64,000 nt of DNA from Polyangiaceae bacterium (GCA_019637295.1 JAHBVX010000001.1:223501-287500); one strand, 5' to 3'. Shown: positions 1 to 8,180, counted from the stretch's first letter. Program-made: numbers and translations. The notes: generated by a model not told the origin, from the sequence alone.

Positions 1-368
1 TGCTGCTCGCCCGCGGCGCGGACAAAGGCGAGATCGATGGTGTGTTCTGTCCCAACGAGTCGACCACCTTCGGCATGCTGCTAGCGCTCGAGAAGGCGAA
101 GCTCGCTGGCAAGCTGCGCTTCATCGGCTTCGATGCGTCGGACAAACTCGTGGCGGCGGTGCGTAGCGGCGACATCGACTCGCTGGTGCTGCAAGATCCG
201 TTCAAGATGGGTCATCTCGCGGTCAAGACGCTGGTCGACAAGCTGCGTGGGCAGGCCGTGGAGGCGCGCATCGACACCGGCGCGAGCCTGGCCGACAAGG
301 GCAACCTGGACGCTCCGGAGATCGCCGCGCTGCTGAAGCCGGACCTGGCCCCGTGGCTCGGCAAGTGA
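1..368 (+). CDS. Sugar ABC transporter substrate-binding protein, C-terminal part
   Basis: This is the last 121 codons of a periplasmic binding protein of the RbsB/type-1 periplasmic-binding-protein fold; the reading frame is open back to base 3 and the start lies left of the window. The visible part has the family's late beta-alpha units: a segment ending FIGFDASDKL, then VLQDPFKMGHLAVKTLVDKL, which is where RbsB-like proteins form the last hinge helix. Its TGA overlaps the GTG of the ATPase gene (GTGA at 365-368), so it is the first gene seen of an importer operon with the ATPase and permease that follow. The ligand cannot be told from this fragment; a pentose, hexose or autoinducer-2-like sugar would be usual for the family. 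Confidence 0.9.
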   Translation, partial: LLARGADKGEIDGVFCPNESTTFGMLLALEKAKLAGKLRFIGFDASDKLVAAVRSGDIDSLVLQDPFKMGHLAVKTLVDKLRGQAVEARIDTGASLADKGNLDAPEIAALLKPDLAPWLGK

Positions 369-1852
369 GTCGGCTCGAGCTCGCGGCCATCGCGAAGGCA
401 TTCGGCTCCACGCGAGCCCTCGAGGACGTGAGCCTCAGCGTCGCGCCCGGGCGCATCCACGCGCTGCTCGGCGAGAACGGCGCGGGCAAGAGCACGCTGA
501 TGCAGGTGATCGCCGGCGCCGAGCGGCCAGACCGGGGCAGCATGCGCCTCGAGGGACTGCCCTACGACCCCGTCTCGCCAGGGCAAGCGCGCGAGCGCGG
601 CGTTGCCATCGTCCATCAAGAGCTGTCCATCTGCCCGCAGCTGAACGTGCGTGAGAATGTCTTGCTCGGCGCGGAACCGACGCGTCTCGGCTTGGTCGAT
701 GCGCGGCGCGCGCGCCAGCGCACGGAGCGAGCGCTGCGGCTGCTTCGCGGAGCGGATCGCCCGCTCGACCCCGACACGCTGGTGTCCGAACTCTCACCGG
801 CGGAGCAGCAACTCGTCGAGATCGCGCGAGCGCTGGCCCACGAAGCGCCCAAGCTGCTCATCCTGGACGAGCCCACCAGCAGCCTCGGCGGCGACGACGT
901 CGAGCGGTTGTTCGCGTCGCTTCGCGCCCTGCGGGACGAGGGACTCGCCATCATCTACATCTCGCACTTCCTGGAGGAGGTGCGCCGACTGGCCGACGAC
1001 TTCACCGTGCTCCGGGACGGTCGCGCGGTGCTCTCCGGCGAGGTGCAGGCCAGCGAAGACGATGACTGGATCGCCGCCATGGTCGGGGAGAACGTCACGC
1101 AAGGCGCTGCGTCGGCGGTGCGCACGCCGGGTCGAGAGGCGCTCGGGTGTACCGGCCTCGTCTCTGCCAGCGGCCTGGCCGGCGTGGACCTGTCCCTCGC
1201 ACAAGGAGAGGTCCTGGGCATCGCGGGGCTCGTCGGCTCGGGTCGGACCGAGCTGCTCCGCGCCCTGTTCGGCCTCGAGCCCTTCAGCGCGGGGCAGGTG
1301 CGCGTACGCGGGCAGCGCGTCGTTCCCTCGCCGGCAGCTCAGCTCGCACGCGGGGTTGGCCTGCTCAGCGAAGACCGCAAGAGCGAAGGGCTCGCGCTCG
1401 CGCTCTCGGTCGCGGACAACCTCACGCTCTCGAAGCTCACTCCTTTCGGGCGCTGGGGGGTGGTGTCGCCGCGGCGGCAGCGCGGGGTCGCCGCGGCGTG
1501 GGTGGACCGTCTGCGCATTCGCTGTCGTGACGTGAGCCAACCCGCCCGCGAGCTCTCCGGCGGCAATCAGCAGAAGGTGGCGATCGCTCGCCTGCTTCAC
1601 CACGACGTGGAGGTGCTCTTGCTCGACGAGCCTACGCGCGGCGTGGACGTCTCCAGCCGCGCCGAGGTGCACGCGCTGATCGCAGACCTGGCGGCGCGCG
1701 GCAAGGCGGTGCTGATGGTCTCGAGCTCGATCTCGGAGCTGCTCGAGACCTGTGACCGCATCGCCGTCATGCGTCGGGGCGTGCTCGGGGCGCCCCGACC
1801 AGCGGGCGAGCTGAGTGAGCACGGGCTCCTGGCGGAGGCGAGCGGCGCGTGA
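365..1852 (+). CDS. Sugar ABC transporter ATP-binding protein, two ABC domains (RbsA/MglA family)
   Basis: A 495-residue tandem ATPase that powers sugar import together with the permease that follows. The N-terminal ABC domain has Walker A GENGAGKST (residues 36-44), a signature-like ELSPAEQQLVEIA and Walker B LLILDEPTSS. The C-terminal domain has the family's naturally altered P-loop (GLVGSGRTELLRALFG), a perfect LSGGNQQK signature and VLLLDEPTRGVDV. Length and domain order match RbsA/MglA. I chose the GTG at 365 because it overlaps the upstream stop as GTGA and begins right before the first strand; an in-frame GTG at 353 would add four residues. The downstream permease also starts on a GTGA overlap, so the three genes are translationally coupled. 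Confidence 0.95.
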   Translation: MSRLELAAIAKAFGSTRALEDVSLSVAPGRIHALLGENGAGKSTLMQVIAGAERPDRGSMRLEGLPYDPVSPGQARERGVAIVHQELSICPQLNVRENVLLGAEPTRLGLVDARRARQRTERALRLLRGADRPLDPDTLVSELSPAEQQLVEIARALAHEAPKLLILDEPTSSLGGDDVERLFASLRALRDEGLAIIYISHFLEEVRRLADDFTVLRDGRAVLSGEVQASEDDDWIAAMVGENVTQGAASAVRTPGREALGCTGLVSASGLAGVDLSLAQGEVLGIAGLVGSGRTELLRALFGLEPFSAGQVRVRGQRVVPSPAAQLARGVGLLSEDRKSEGLALALSVADNLTLSKLTPFGRWGVVSPRRQRGVAAAWVDRLRIRCRDVSQPARELSGGNQQKVAIARLLHHDVEVLLLDEPTRGVDVSSRAEVHALIADLAARGKAVLMVSSSISELLETCDRIAVMRRGVLGAPRPAGELSEHGLLAEASGA

Positions 1853-2793
1853 AAGCCTGGCTCGCGCGCCCCTGGTTCGGCCCCCTGGTCGCGCTCGTCG
1901 TGGTCTACCTGCTGTTCGTCTGGCTCAGCCCCGACACCTTCGCTCGCAGCGTGAACCTGTCCACCATGGCGCGGCAGACGGTGGTGGTGGCCATCGCCGC
2001 GGTGGGCATGACGTACGTGATCATCCACGGAGGCATCGACCTGTCGGTGGGTTCGGCGGTCGCGCTCACCACCGTCGTGATCGCGCGAGTGCTCGAGCGC
2101 GGCAGCGGGCCGCTCGTCGCGGTGCTGGCGGGCGTCGCCGTCGCGTCCCTCGCCGGCGCCATCAACGGGCTGCTCGTCGCCCGGCTGCGCATCACGCCCT
2201 TCATCGTGACGCTCGGCACCATGGGTGCCCTACGGGGCGCCGCCAAAGGCCTGGCCGACGAACAGAAGGTAGACGCCGATCCCTCGGGGCTCGACCAGCT
2301 CATGAGCGCGCTGTCGCCATCGAGCCCCTGGCTCTTGCCCGCGGGCGTGTGGATCGCGCTCGCGGTCGCGGGCCTCGCGGCACTCGCGCTGGGCTACACG
2401 GTCTTCGGTCGTCACGTCGTGGCCATCGGCTCGAACGTCCGCACCGCCGAGCTGTGTGGCGTACCCGTCGCGCGGGTGACCATCCTGGTGTACGCGCTCG
2501 CTGGCGCCCTCGCGGGGCTGGCCGGCGTGATGGAGTTCTCCACCTTGACCGTCGGCGATCCGACGGACTCCATCGGGCTCGAGCTGGCCGTCATCGCCGC
2601 CGTCGTGATCGGCGGCGGTTCCCTCGCCGGCGGTCAGGGCTCGATCGCCGGCGCCATGGTGGGCGCGGTCCTCATGACCGTGATCCGCACCGGCTGCACC
2701 CACGTGGGGGTTCCCAACTGGGTGCAAGAGATCCTGACCGGCGCCATCATCGTCGCCGCGGTCGGTCTCGAACGATTGAGGCGTCGCCGGTGA
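1849..2793 (+). CDS. Sugar ABC transporter permease (RbsC family)
   Basis: A 314-residue inner-membrane permease of the BPD_transp_2 family with about eight to ten hydrophobic segments. The family-typical GGIDLSVGSAVALTTVV stretch lies near residue 65, INGLLVARLRITPFIVTLG follows, and the late cytoplasmic loop has a VIGGGSLAGGQGSIAGA motif that contacts the ATPase. The GTG start overlaps the ATPase stop (1849-1852). It forms the translocation path of the importer with the two genes before it. The gene ends 6 bp from the stop of the convergent cytochrome gene; no terminator hairpin was seen in the gap. Confidence 0.95.
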   Translation: MKAWLARPWFGPLVALVVVYLLFVWLSPDTFARSVNLSTMARQTVVVAIAAVGMTYVIIHGGIDLSVGSAVALTTVVIARVLERGSGPLVAVLAGVAVASLAGAINGLLVARLRITPFIVTLGTMGALRGAAKGLADEQKVDADPSGLDQLMSALSPSSPWLLPAGVWIALAVAGLAALALGYTVFGRHVVAIGSNVRTAELCGVPVARVTILVYALAGALAGLAGVMEFSTLTVGDPTDSIGLELAVIAAVVIGGGSLAGGQGSIAGAMVGAVLMTVIRTGCTHVGVPNWVQEILTGAIIVAAVGLERLRRRR

Positions 2794-2799
2794 GCGGCC

Positions 2800-3903
2800 T
2801 CACGGAACGGCAGCCTTCGCCGGCGCGGCTGCGGTGGCCTTCATCGGATACCCCCGGTCTTCCCAGACCTTGATCCCCTCGTCGAGCACTGCGGAGCTCG
2901 CGAAGCCGCGCTCCCGCAGAGCATCCACCACCTTGCCGGAGGCGGCGTGGGGGCAGGCGCAGTAGGCCACGATGAACGTTCCATCACGAGGGAGTGCGTC
3001 GAGGATGGTGTCCACCTCGTCGTAGAAGGGCATGGGGTAAGCACCCGGGATGTGACCGCGATGCCAGTCGCTCAACGGGCGCGCGTCGAGGAGCACGATG
3101 CGCGAGCCCGCGCGCAGCGCTGCGGCCACGTCCGCTGCGGCCACGAAACGGTCGTCGCGCAGCGAAAACTTCGGCTTCGGTCCGCTCGGGTTCACGATCA
3201 GCTGAGCGAGGGATGGCAGCGCACCGGCGGTCGCTGCCCCGGGCTGCACGCTGCGCGCCCACCGGCGAATGGCGAGGGTGACGTCGTCGAGCTGCTCCGC
3301 CGTGAGCTTCTTGCCGAAAGCGGGCATCGGCGTGCCCGGTCGGCCGTGCTCGATGGCGTAGCGGATGAAGCCGTTGCTCGCGGTCGCGAGGAACGTCGGG
3401 TTGGCGAGGCTCAGCGCCGTCTTGCCCTCGCCGCTCTTGCCATGACACTCGGCGCAGTGCTCCTGATACGTCGCCGCGCCGCGCTCCGGATCGCCGTCCA
3501 GCCTCAGCTCGTGCACGTCGAGCAGCGGGCTAGGGTCGAACGAGCGCAGGTACGCGACGATGCGATCGATGTCGCCGTGGGCGAGCGGTCCGCTGTGGGC
3601 CTTTCCGAAGGCGGACATGGGCGTTCCCGGTCGCCCGCGGTCGATCGCGAGCTTCAGGAACTCGTCCGTCGCGGTGCGCAAGAACGTGGAGTTACGCAGC
3701 TGACTCGCGTTGTCCGCGGCGTAGCCGACGGCGTCCGCGCCGTGGCAGAGCGCGCAGTAGCGGTCGTAGAGCACCTTGCCGCGGCTCACCTCCTCTGGAC
3801 TCGCGGCCGCGCTCGGTGGCTTCTGGGTGCTCGCGCACGACGCAGCGCCCGCGCCGAGGCCGACGAGGAGCAGCGCGCAGGTCGTGCGGACGGCAGAGCG
3901 CAT
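2800..3903 (-). CDS. Lipoprotein: two cytochrome c domains fused to a rhodanese domain
   Basis: A 367-residue secreted protein. It has a signal peptide with a lipobox ending at Cys23, so it is probably anchored in a membrane facing the periplasm. Two class I cytochrome c modules follow: CALCH at 50-54 and CAECH near 155, each with a downstream PM(S/P)AFGK that supplies the likely Met axial ligand. After a linker comes a rhodanese-like domain (about 255-355) with a LLDARPLSDWHRGHIPGA segment and an active-site loop YCACPHAASG carrying the presumed catalytic Cys. Cytochromes move electrons and rhodanese domains carry persulfide sulfur, so a link to periplasmic sulfur-compound redox chemistry is a reasonable inference, not a demonstrated role. 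Monocistronic; faces away from the regulator at 4020. Confidence 0.88.
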   Translation of the reverse strand: MRSAVRTTCALLLVGLGAGAASCASTQKPPSAAASPEEVSRGKVLYDRYCALCHGADAVGYAADNASQLRNSTFLRTATDEFLKLAIDRGRPGTPMSAFGKAHSGPLAHGDIDRIVAYLRSFDPSPLLDVHELRLDGDPERGAATYQEHCAECHGKSGEGKTALSLANPTFLATASNGFIRYAIEHGRPGTPMPAFGKKLTAEQLDDVTLAIRRWARSVQPGAATAGALPSLAQLIVNPSGPKPKFSLRDDRFVAAADVAAALRAGSRIVLLDARPLSDWHRGHIPGAYPMPFYDEVDTILDALPRDGTFIVAYCACPHAASGKVVDALRERGFASSAVLDEGIKVWEDRGYPMKATAAAPAKAAVP

Positions 3904-3982
3904 GCCGACTGCCTACCCGACTCCCTGGGCGGCGTCAGTCGACCGCCCAACCTCTCATTCCGACTTTTCTCGCTCCACGGGG

Positions 3983-4020
3983 TTGACTCGTATCACGATG
4001 TGATACATTGTATCACGCTG
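3983..4020 (+). promoter_or_regulatory. Promoter region with two adjacent palindromic operator-like sites
   Basis: A -35-like TTGACT lies at 3983-3988 and a weak -10-like TACATT at 4004-4009. Two inverted repeats overlap this region: arms GTATCAC / GTGATAC separated by 3 bp (3990-4006), and a near copy TGTATCAC / GTGACACA separated by 3 bp (about 4010-4028) that runs across the GTG start. Such paired dyads are the usual target of ribbon-helix-helix repressors, and the gene that follows encodes one, so autoregulation is likely. Transcription starting inside the dyads would give a nearly leaderless mRNA. Confidence 0.6.
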
Positions 4021-4499
4021 TGACACAGCAAGACGAAGCACCCAAGAACCCCGAAACCGACGACCCCGAGCCCGAGAGCGACGCCGAACCCAAGAAGGAG
4101 CGAGTGCTGCACACCCGCATCCCGGCGGTGCTCGAGTCGGAGCTCAAGACGCTGGCCAAGTCCCTGCGGGTTCCCCTGTCGAACCTGGTTCGGACCATCC
4201 TCGAAGACGCGGTCAACATCGCCGACCGCGCCACGGGGCAGCTCGAAGATCGCCTCGAGCGCGCCGCCAAGAGCGTGCACGGCGAGCGGGAGCGGATGCG
4301 CGATCGGGTCAAGCGGCCCGATCCCCTCGCCGACGTGCTCGCGTTTCAAGACGTGACCGTCGCGCGCGCCACGCGCTGCGCCAAGTGTGAGACCGAGATC
4401 GCTGCGGGGGAGCGCGCGTCCCTCGCCGTGCCCGCGCATCCCGGGGATCCCCAACGGATCGTGTGTGCCGATTGCCTGACCAAGAGAGAAGGAGACTGA
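4020..4499 (+). CDS. Ribbon-helix-helix DNA-binding protein with C-terminal zinc ribbon
   Basis: A 159-residue protein in three parts. An acidic, disordered N-terminus comes first. Residues 29-65 form a ribbon-helix-helix unit (strand VLHTRIP, then two helices with LKTLAKSLRVPLSNLVRTIL). After a long charged helix come two Cys pairs (C120/C123 and C149/C152) spaced like a treble-clef or zinc-ribbon knuckle. The GTG at 4020 was chosen because a TTG at 4008 lies inside the promoter palindromes. No clear Shine-Dalgarno precedes it. Likely a DNA-binding repressor of its own operon with the 81-residue protein that follows one base after its stop. Helix-rich partners of this sort occur with polyester-granule (phasin) systems, but no polyhydroxyalkanoate gene is nearby. 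Confidence 0.7.
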   Translation: MTQQDEAPKNPETDDPEPESDAEPKKERVLHTRIPAVLESELKTLAKSLRVPLSNLVRTILEDAVNIADRATGQLEDRLERAAKSVHGERERMRDRVKRPDPLADVLAFQDVTVARATRCAKCETEIAAGERASLAVPAHPGDPQRIVCADCLTKREGD

Positions 4500-4500
4500 C

Positions 4501-4746
4501 ATGACCGCAAACCAAGTGAACGAAACCACCGAACCCAAGCTCTCCGAGCTGCTGACCTCGCTGTCCAACGTTGGCATCGCCTGGGCTCGCTACGGCTTGA
4601 CCGTTGGGCGGGTCGCGCTCGAGACCCACGCCAAGGCCCTCGACGCCACGGCCAAGGCCGTCGGCAACCTGGCAAACGCGTTGAACGAAGACGAGCCGAC
4701 CGCCAAGCCCGTCGTGAACACCGAAGGCTCCGAGCGCGCGGCCTAG
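4501..4746 (+). CDS. Small helical protein, phasin-like
   Basis: An 81-residue protein with no signal peptide. It starts one base after the regulator stop and has a strong ribosome-binding site (GAAGGAG, 7 bases before the ATG). The central part (residues 15-65) is a predicted long amphipathic helix rich in Ala, Leu, Val and Thr (SNVGIAWARYGLTVGRVALE, then HAKALDATAKAVGNLANAL), a composition seen in phasin-type granule-surface proteins and other lipid- or membrane-associated helices. Both ends are polar. It is almost certainly co-transcribed with the ribbon-helix-helix gene and under its control. The phasin likeness rests on helix pattern alone; an unrelated small envelope or stress protein is possible. 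Confidence 0.65.
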   Translation: MTANQVNETTEPKLSELLTSLSNVGIAWARYGLTVGRVALETHAKALDATAKAVGNLANALNEDEPTAKPVVNTEGSERAA

Positions 4747-4880
4747 GCTTCGCGTTCAGTGCGTGCTCGGATCTTCGGGATACGTCGGGAGTGCGAGCTC
4801 GCTGCCTGCAGCCGAGCCTTGTCTTGGATCCTCCGCGGATGACTCTGCGCACTCGGGCTCGATCGCGGGTCTAGCGCTAA

Positions 4881-5297
4881 GGCTGGCACCGGATCCACGC
4901 GATCGGCCCCGGAGTCTGGCGGCTCCCCAAGTACCCCTGGGGTTCCAACGAGCCAGGCGCGAACACGAACCTCGCAGTCTACGGCTGCCACTGGGGCCCG
5001 TCCGGCGGGTGCTGGGACACGCAAGACATCGCGCCCGTCGGCTCGGTCCCCGCGGGCAACGCGCGCTGGGGTCACGCGGACATGGCGGGCGGCATGTTCG
5101 AGTGGGCGCGAGATGCATACGGGCCCTACCCCTCGCCATGTATTGACTGCGCCCGGCTCTCCCCGCTGTCACTCGTCACGTACCGCGGAGGGTCCTTACG
5201 GGACGAACGACGTGGGCACGAGACCGCTACTCGCGTCGGCAACTCGCCTAGCGCGGCCGATGACCACCGCGGTGTGCGTTGCGCCCGCGTGCCGTGA
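4881..5297 (+). pseudogene. Remnant of a SUMF1/formylglycine-generating-enzyme-like gene, C-terminal half
   Basis: The frame is open from 4881 (just after an in-frame TAA) to a TGA at 5295 and has no plausible start. The translation carries the hallmarks of the last 130 or so residues of SUMF1-fold proteins: LPKYPWGSNEPGANTNLAVY, IAPVGSVPAGNARWGHAD, MAGGMFEWARDAYG, RGGSLRDE and the terminal GVRCARVP. The N-terminal half, signal peptide and promoter are missing, so it is a truncated remnant. The bases just before it (4747-4880) hold no gene; read on the minus strand they end in PEDPSTH, like the tail of the hydrolase at 8352, and may be another decayed end. Confidence 0.75.
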
Positions 5298-5390
5298 TGC
5301 CCGGCGCGCCGCGACGGCGCCGCGTCGGACCAACAAGCAGACGCCACCCCCGGGATTTTGCTGCCCGGACGATCCTGGTAGCTTCTCGGC

Positions 5391-6122
5391 ATGCCGAGAT
5401 GGTGGATGCTCGCGCCGGTGTGCGCGGCGTGCGCATCGACTCCGAGCACGCCTGCGCCTGCGCCTGCGCCCGCGCCCGCCGCGTCGTGCCCGAGTGCGGG
5501 GGCGAGCGTGGCCGGGCCGGCGTACGTGCCCCACCCTGCCGCGAGCATCTCGGTGGACCTGCCGCCCGTGCCCAGGCTGGCAGAGCGCCCCGCGCGCGCC
5601 GGCGAGGACTTCACGGTGTGGGGTGCGAGCAGCGCGCTGCGCAGTCGCTTCGAGCAAGCCAGCGTCAGCGGCGCGCGGATCTGGATCACCGGCTACATCG
5701 TGCGGACCAATCTTGCCGATGCGCCGCGCTGCGCCGTGCACCCGAGCGGCGTCGCCACACCGCCGCGTTGCACGGCACCGGTCCCCGCGTTCTGGATCGC
5801 CGACCGACCGGACGCGGCCATCGACGACTCCGTCAAAGTGATGGGCTGGGCGTCGAACTTCGCGCAGATCCACGACGCGATCCGGGCATACGCTCACCCC
5901 GGCGCAGCCGCTCACTTCGACGACCTCTGGGGCGTCGTACTGCCGAATCCGCTGCCAGCCAAGGGGGCGAAGGTGCGTGTGTTCGGCTCGTACGCCACGA
6001 CCTTCCGTCGAGCCGCGGCGGGTTTCGAGCACGATCCGGTGATGGGCATACTGAGCTACGAGCAGCTCGATGTCCTCGAGCGCGCTCCGGCGCCAGCCAC
6101 GCTGCCGGGGATGAAGCCGTGA
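5391..6122 (+). CDS. Lipoprotein of unknown function
   Basis: A 243-residue protein whose N-terminus has a short hydrophobic stretch with Cys residues (VCAACAS), consistent with a lipoprotein signal, followed by an Ala-Pro repeat linker (residues 17-32). The folded part contains GARIWITGYIVRTNLADAPR, then a Cys pair within a loop, then VKVMGWASNFAQIHDAI and a C-terminal VFGSYATTFRRAAAGFEHDP; this alternation of short strands suggests a small beta-barrel, OB-like. I do not recognise a named family. Its TGA overlaps the GTG of the following TPR lipoprotein (6119-6122), so the two are co-translated and may work together at the envelope. Confidence 0.75.
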   Translation: MPRWWMLAPVCAACASTPSTPAPAPAPAPAASCPSAGASVAGPAYVPHPAASISVDLPPVPRLAERPARAGEDFTVWGASSALRSRFEQASVSGARIWITGYIVRTNLADAPRCAVHPSGVATPPRCTAPVPAFWIADRPDAAIDDSVKVMGWASNFAQIHDAIRAYAHPGAAAHFDDLWGVVLPNPLPAKGAKVRVFGSYATTFRRAAAGFEHDPVMGILSYEQLDVLERAPAPATLPGMKP

Positions 6123-6997
6123 GAGCTGCCGCGCTGCTCGTGACGAGCGTCGCCCTCGGCTGCGCGCCCGGAGCTCCCGCAGCCGCACCCACCGCGAGCG
6201 CACCGCCGCGCGCTGCGACGCCTGCGGCGTGCCCGGAGCCGGAGGATGCGCGAAGTCACGACGAGCTCTGGGCAGAGGCGAGGTCGCTGGAGCCGAGGGG
6301 CGAGTGGGCGAAGATGGCGCAGACCCTGGCACGCGCCGAGTTGCTGGCGCCCGGATTCGCGACCTACCCCTTCAAGCGCGGAGTCGCGCTGCTCTTCCTC
6401 GCCGAGACGACCACGGATCACGCCGTTCGACTGCGCGCCAGCGAGCAAGCGGTGGCGGCGCTGCGACGCTGCGTCGCCATCGATCCGGCCTTCGCCGACT
6501 GCCATCACTTGCTCGCCGAGACCCTGCACGCGGGCAATCGGCTGCAGGCGGCGCTCGAGCACTACGACCGCGCGATCCGCGCCGATCCGACCGTCGCGCG
6601 CTTCTATCCTCCCTACGCCGACGCCCTCGTGGCGCTGAAGGAGTACGACGCGGCGCACCGCGTGGTGAGCGAAGGCCTACGAGTTCTACCGCTCACGGAC
6701 CAGAGTCGCCCGCACGTCTACTCGCTCCACGTGCTCGCAGCCCGCGTGCACCAGGCGCGCGGCGAGCGGACGAGCATGCTGCAGGCGCTGCAGACCGCCC
6801 TGGCCATGGAGGCGGAGGTTCGTCCCGAGCTGCTGTTCGAGCTCGGCACGACCTACGCGCGCGCGACCCCAGCGGATCCGCGCTGGCGCGAGCTTCTCGG
6901 CCGCTTCTGGGTCCTCGTCTGCCGCGGGTCGGCAGCGGCGAAGTACGCGGACCAGTGCGAGATCGTGCAGGCGCGGCTCATGAAGCCGTCCCGATGA
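6119..6997 (+). CDS. Tetratricopeptide-repeat lipoprotein
   Basis: A 292-residue protein with a signal peptide ending in a lipobox (VALGCAPG, Cys15) and an Ala/Pro linker. Helical TPR units follow: EWAKMAQTLARAELLAPGFA, the pair AVAALRRCVAIDPAFADCHH and LQAALEHYDRAIRADPTVAR with the typical A-x-x-x-Y/A-x-x-x-x-x-DP spacing, and further helices to the C-terminus. TPR lipoproteins act as scaffolds for envelope complexes. The GTG start overlaps the upstream stop (GTGA), which fixes both the start and the operon. Confidence 0.85.
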   Translation: MRAAALLVTSVALGCAPGAPAAAPTASAPPRAATPAACPEPEDARSHDELWAEARSLEPRGEWAKMAQTLARAELLAPGFATYPFKRGVALLFLAETTTDHAVRLRASEQAVAALRRCVAIDPAFADCHHLLAETLHAGNRLQAALEHYDRAIRADPTVARFYPPYADALVALKEYDAAHRVVSEGLRVLPLTDQSRPHVYSLHVLAARVHQARGERTSMLQALQTALAMEAEVRPELLFELGTTYARATPADPRWRELLGRFWVLVCRGSAAAKYADQCEIVQARLMKPSR

Positions 6998-7148
6998 CAG
7001 CGGCGGCGCGCCTCGCCTGTCGAAGGCGGAGGGAGCTCCGTCAAGGGCCCGATCGGCGGCGTAGCCGCGATCGATCGCGCAGCGACCTGACGCCGCGGGT
7101 GAAGAGCTGTTGGACCCCCATTCCAATGGGCTTGTCCTCCGCGCGAAG

Positions 7149-7735
7149 ATGGCGGCGACCACCACCCGGTTCGGGTTCGATCTTCGCGTGCTGCTCTGTG
7201 AGTGGTGCGGCGCACCGATCGACGCCGCGCCCGAGGGCGGCTCGGTGACGTGCAGGTACTGCGGCGCGGTGCTTCAGGTCGCGGCGCGCGTCGCGTTGCC
7301 CGAGTTCGCCTCGGTCGCCGCGGCGTCCATCGCGGAGCCCGAGCGCCTGGCCCGGCTCGCGGCCCAGGCGCGCGAGGCCGTGGTCGCGCCCGCGGGCCTC
7401 GCCGCCGTGCTCGCCAACGACGAGATCCCGCCGTGGCGCGCCGGTGAGGCGTTCGCCGTGTGGCAGTCCGTGCGCCGGCGCGCGGCCGAGGGAGATCTGG
7501 TCGCGTCCGAGGAGCTCTCCTATCTCACGAGCAAGCTCTGGATCAGGCTCGACGCGGAGCCCGAGCGACAGCGTGCGTTGCTCGAGACCACGCTCGAGAC
7601 CCTCGCGCTGCCCCGCCATCGTCAGCTCGTCCTCGGCGCGCTCGTGCAGGGCGCGGTGCACGTGGGCGATCGCGACGCGGCCGAGCGCTGGCTCTCGCGC
7701 TGCGACGCAAGCCTCGAGCCGGTGTCACGGTGGTC
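7149..7735 (+). pseudogene. Zinc-ribbon protein gene truncated at a deletion junction
   Basis: About 195 coding codons resemble the N-terminal part of a myxobacterial family with a zinc ribbon (CEWCG ... CRYCG, 4 Cys near residues 17-38) followed by an alpha-helical TPR-like region that ends around ERWLSRCDASLEP. From about 7710-7740 the frame continues but the composition turns to Arg/Pro/Ser-rich shadow sequence, while the opposite strand starts to look coding. The 3' half therefore appears lost and the open frame after 7735 (to 8291) is spurious. ATG 7149 is the most likely start; GTG 7188, only a few residues before the first Cys pair, is possible. Confidence 0.6.
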
Positions 7736-8180
7736 GAGACCGGCCTGTGAGTCGCGTCGAGCGACGTGCTGTCCGACGCGACCAGCTCGAACGCGCCGAA
7801 GACGCGCGCCTGTTCCGGTACGACGAGGCACCTGCCCGACGCGTCCTCGACGAAGAACGGGCGGTACGCGCGCTCGGCGTGGATCTCGACTACGCTCTGG
7901 GGACGGCGGTGACCTCGCACGAGCTCGAAGACCACGACCTCGATGGAGACGCCGCGGCGGTCACGGAACGGCGAGGCGACTCCTCCCCAGGCACGACGAC
8001 GCCTTCGATGTTCGCCGCCCCCTCGCCGAGCTCCGCGATCGGTCGGACGGGCGCGCCGAGCTGCCGCGCGAGCGCGCGCTCCGCGCTTCGCGCATGCCAT
8101 ACGCGCGCCGCGATGGCGACGAAAGAGACGCCCGCACCGAAGCAGGCGACTCCGGCGATCATCGTGAAGATGGTCATCAT
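7710..8180 (-). pseudogene. GIDE-like membrane protein gene, frameshifted and 3'-truncated
   Basis: The minus strand starts at ATG 8180 with a hydrophobic helix (MMTIFTMIAGVACFGAGVSF), then ARQLGAPVRPIAELGEGAAN and IEGVVVPGEES. The frame is then lost. In the next frame a clearly related sequence continues: VSIEVVVFELVRG, VVEIHAERAYRPFFVEDASG and FGAFELVASDST. This order (IEG, then an FxxEDxxG strand pair) is that of the GIDE domain found in E3-ligase-like membrane proteins and their bacterial relatives. The frame change coincides with a 5-bp tandem duplication (GGCGA GGCGA on the plus strand, 7970-7979). The gene then runs into the truncated zinc-ribbon gene near 7710-7740, so both 3' ends are missing. 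Confidence 0.6.

Noticed and set aside
4756-5172. Minus-strand frame ending PEDPSTH
   Set aside because: Only the last dozen residues resemble a thrombospondin-3-like tail; the rest is the shadow of the SUMF1 remnant.
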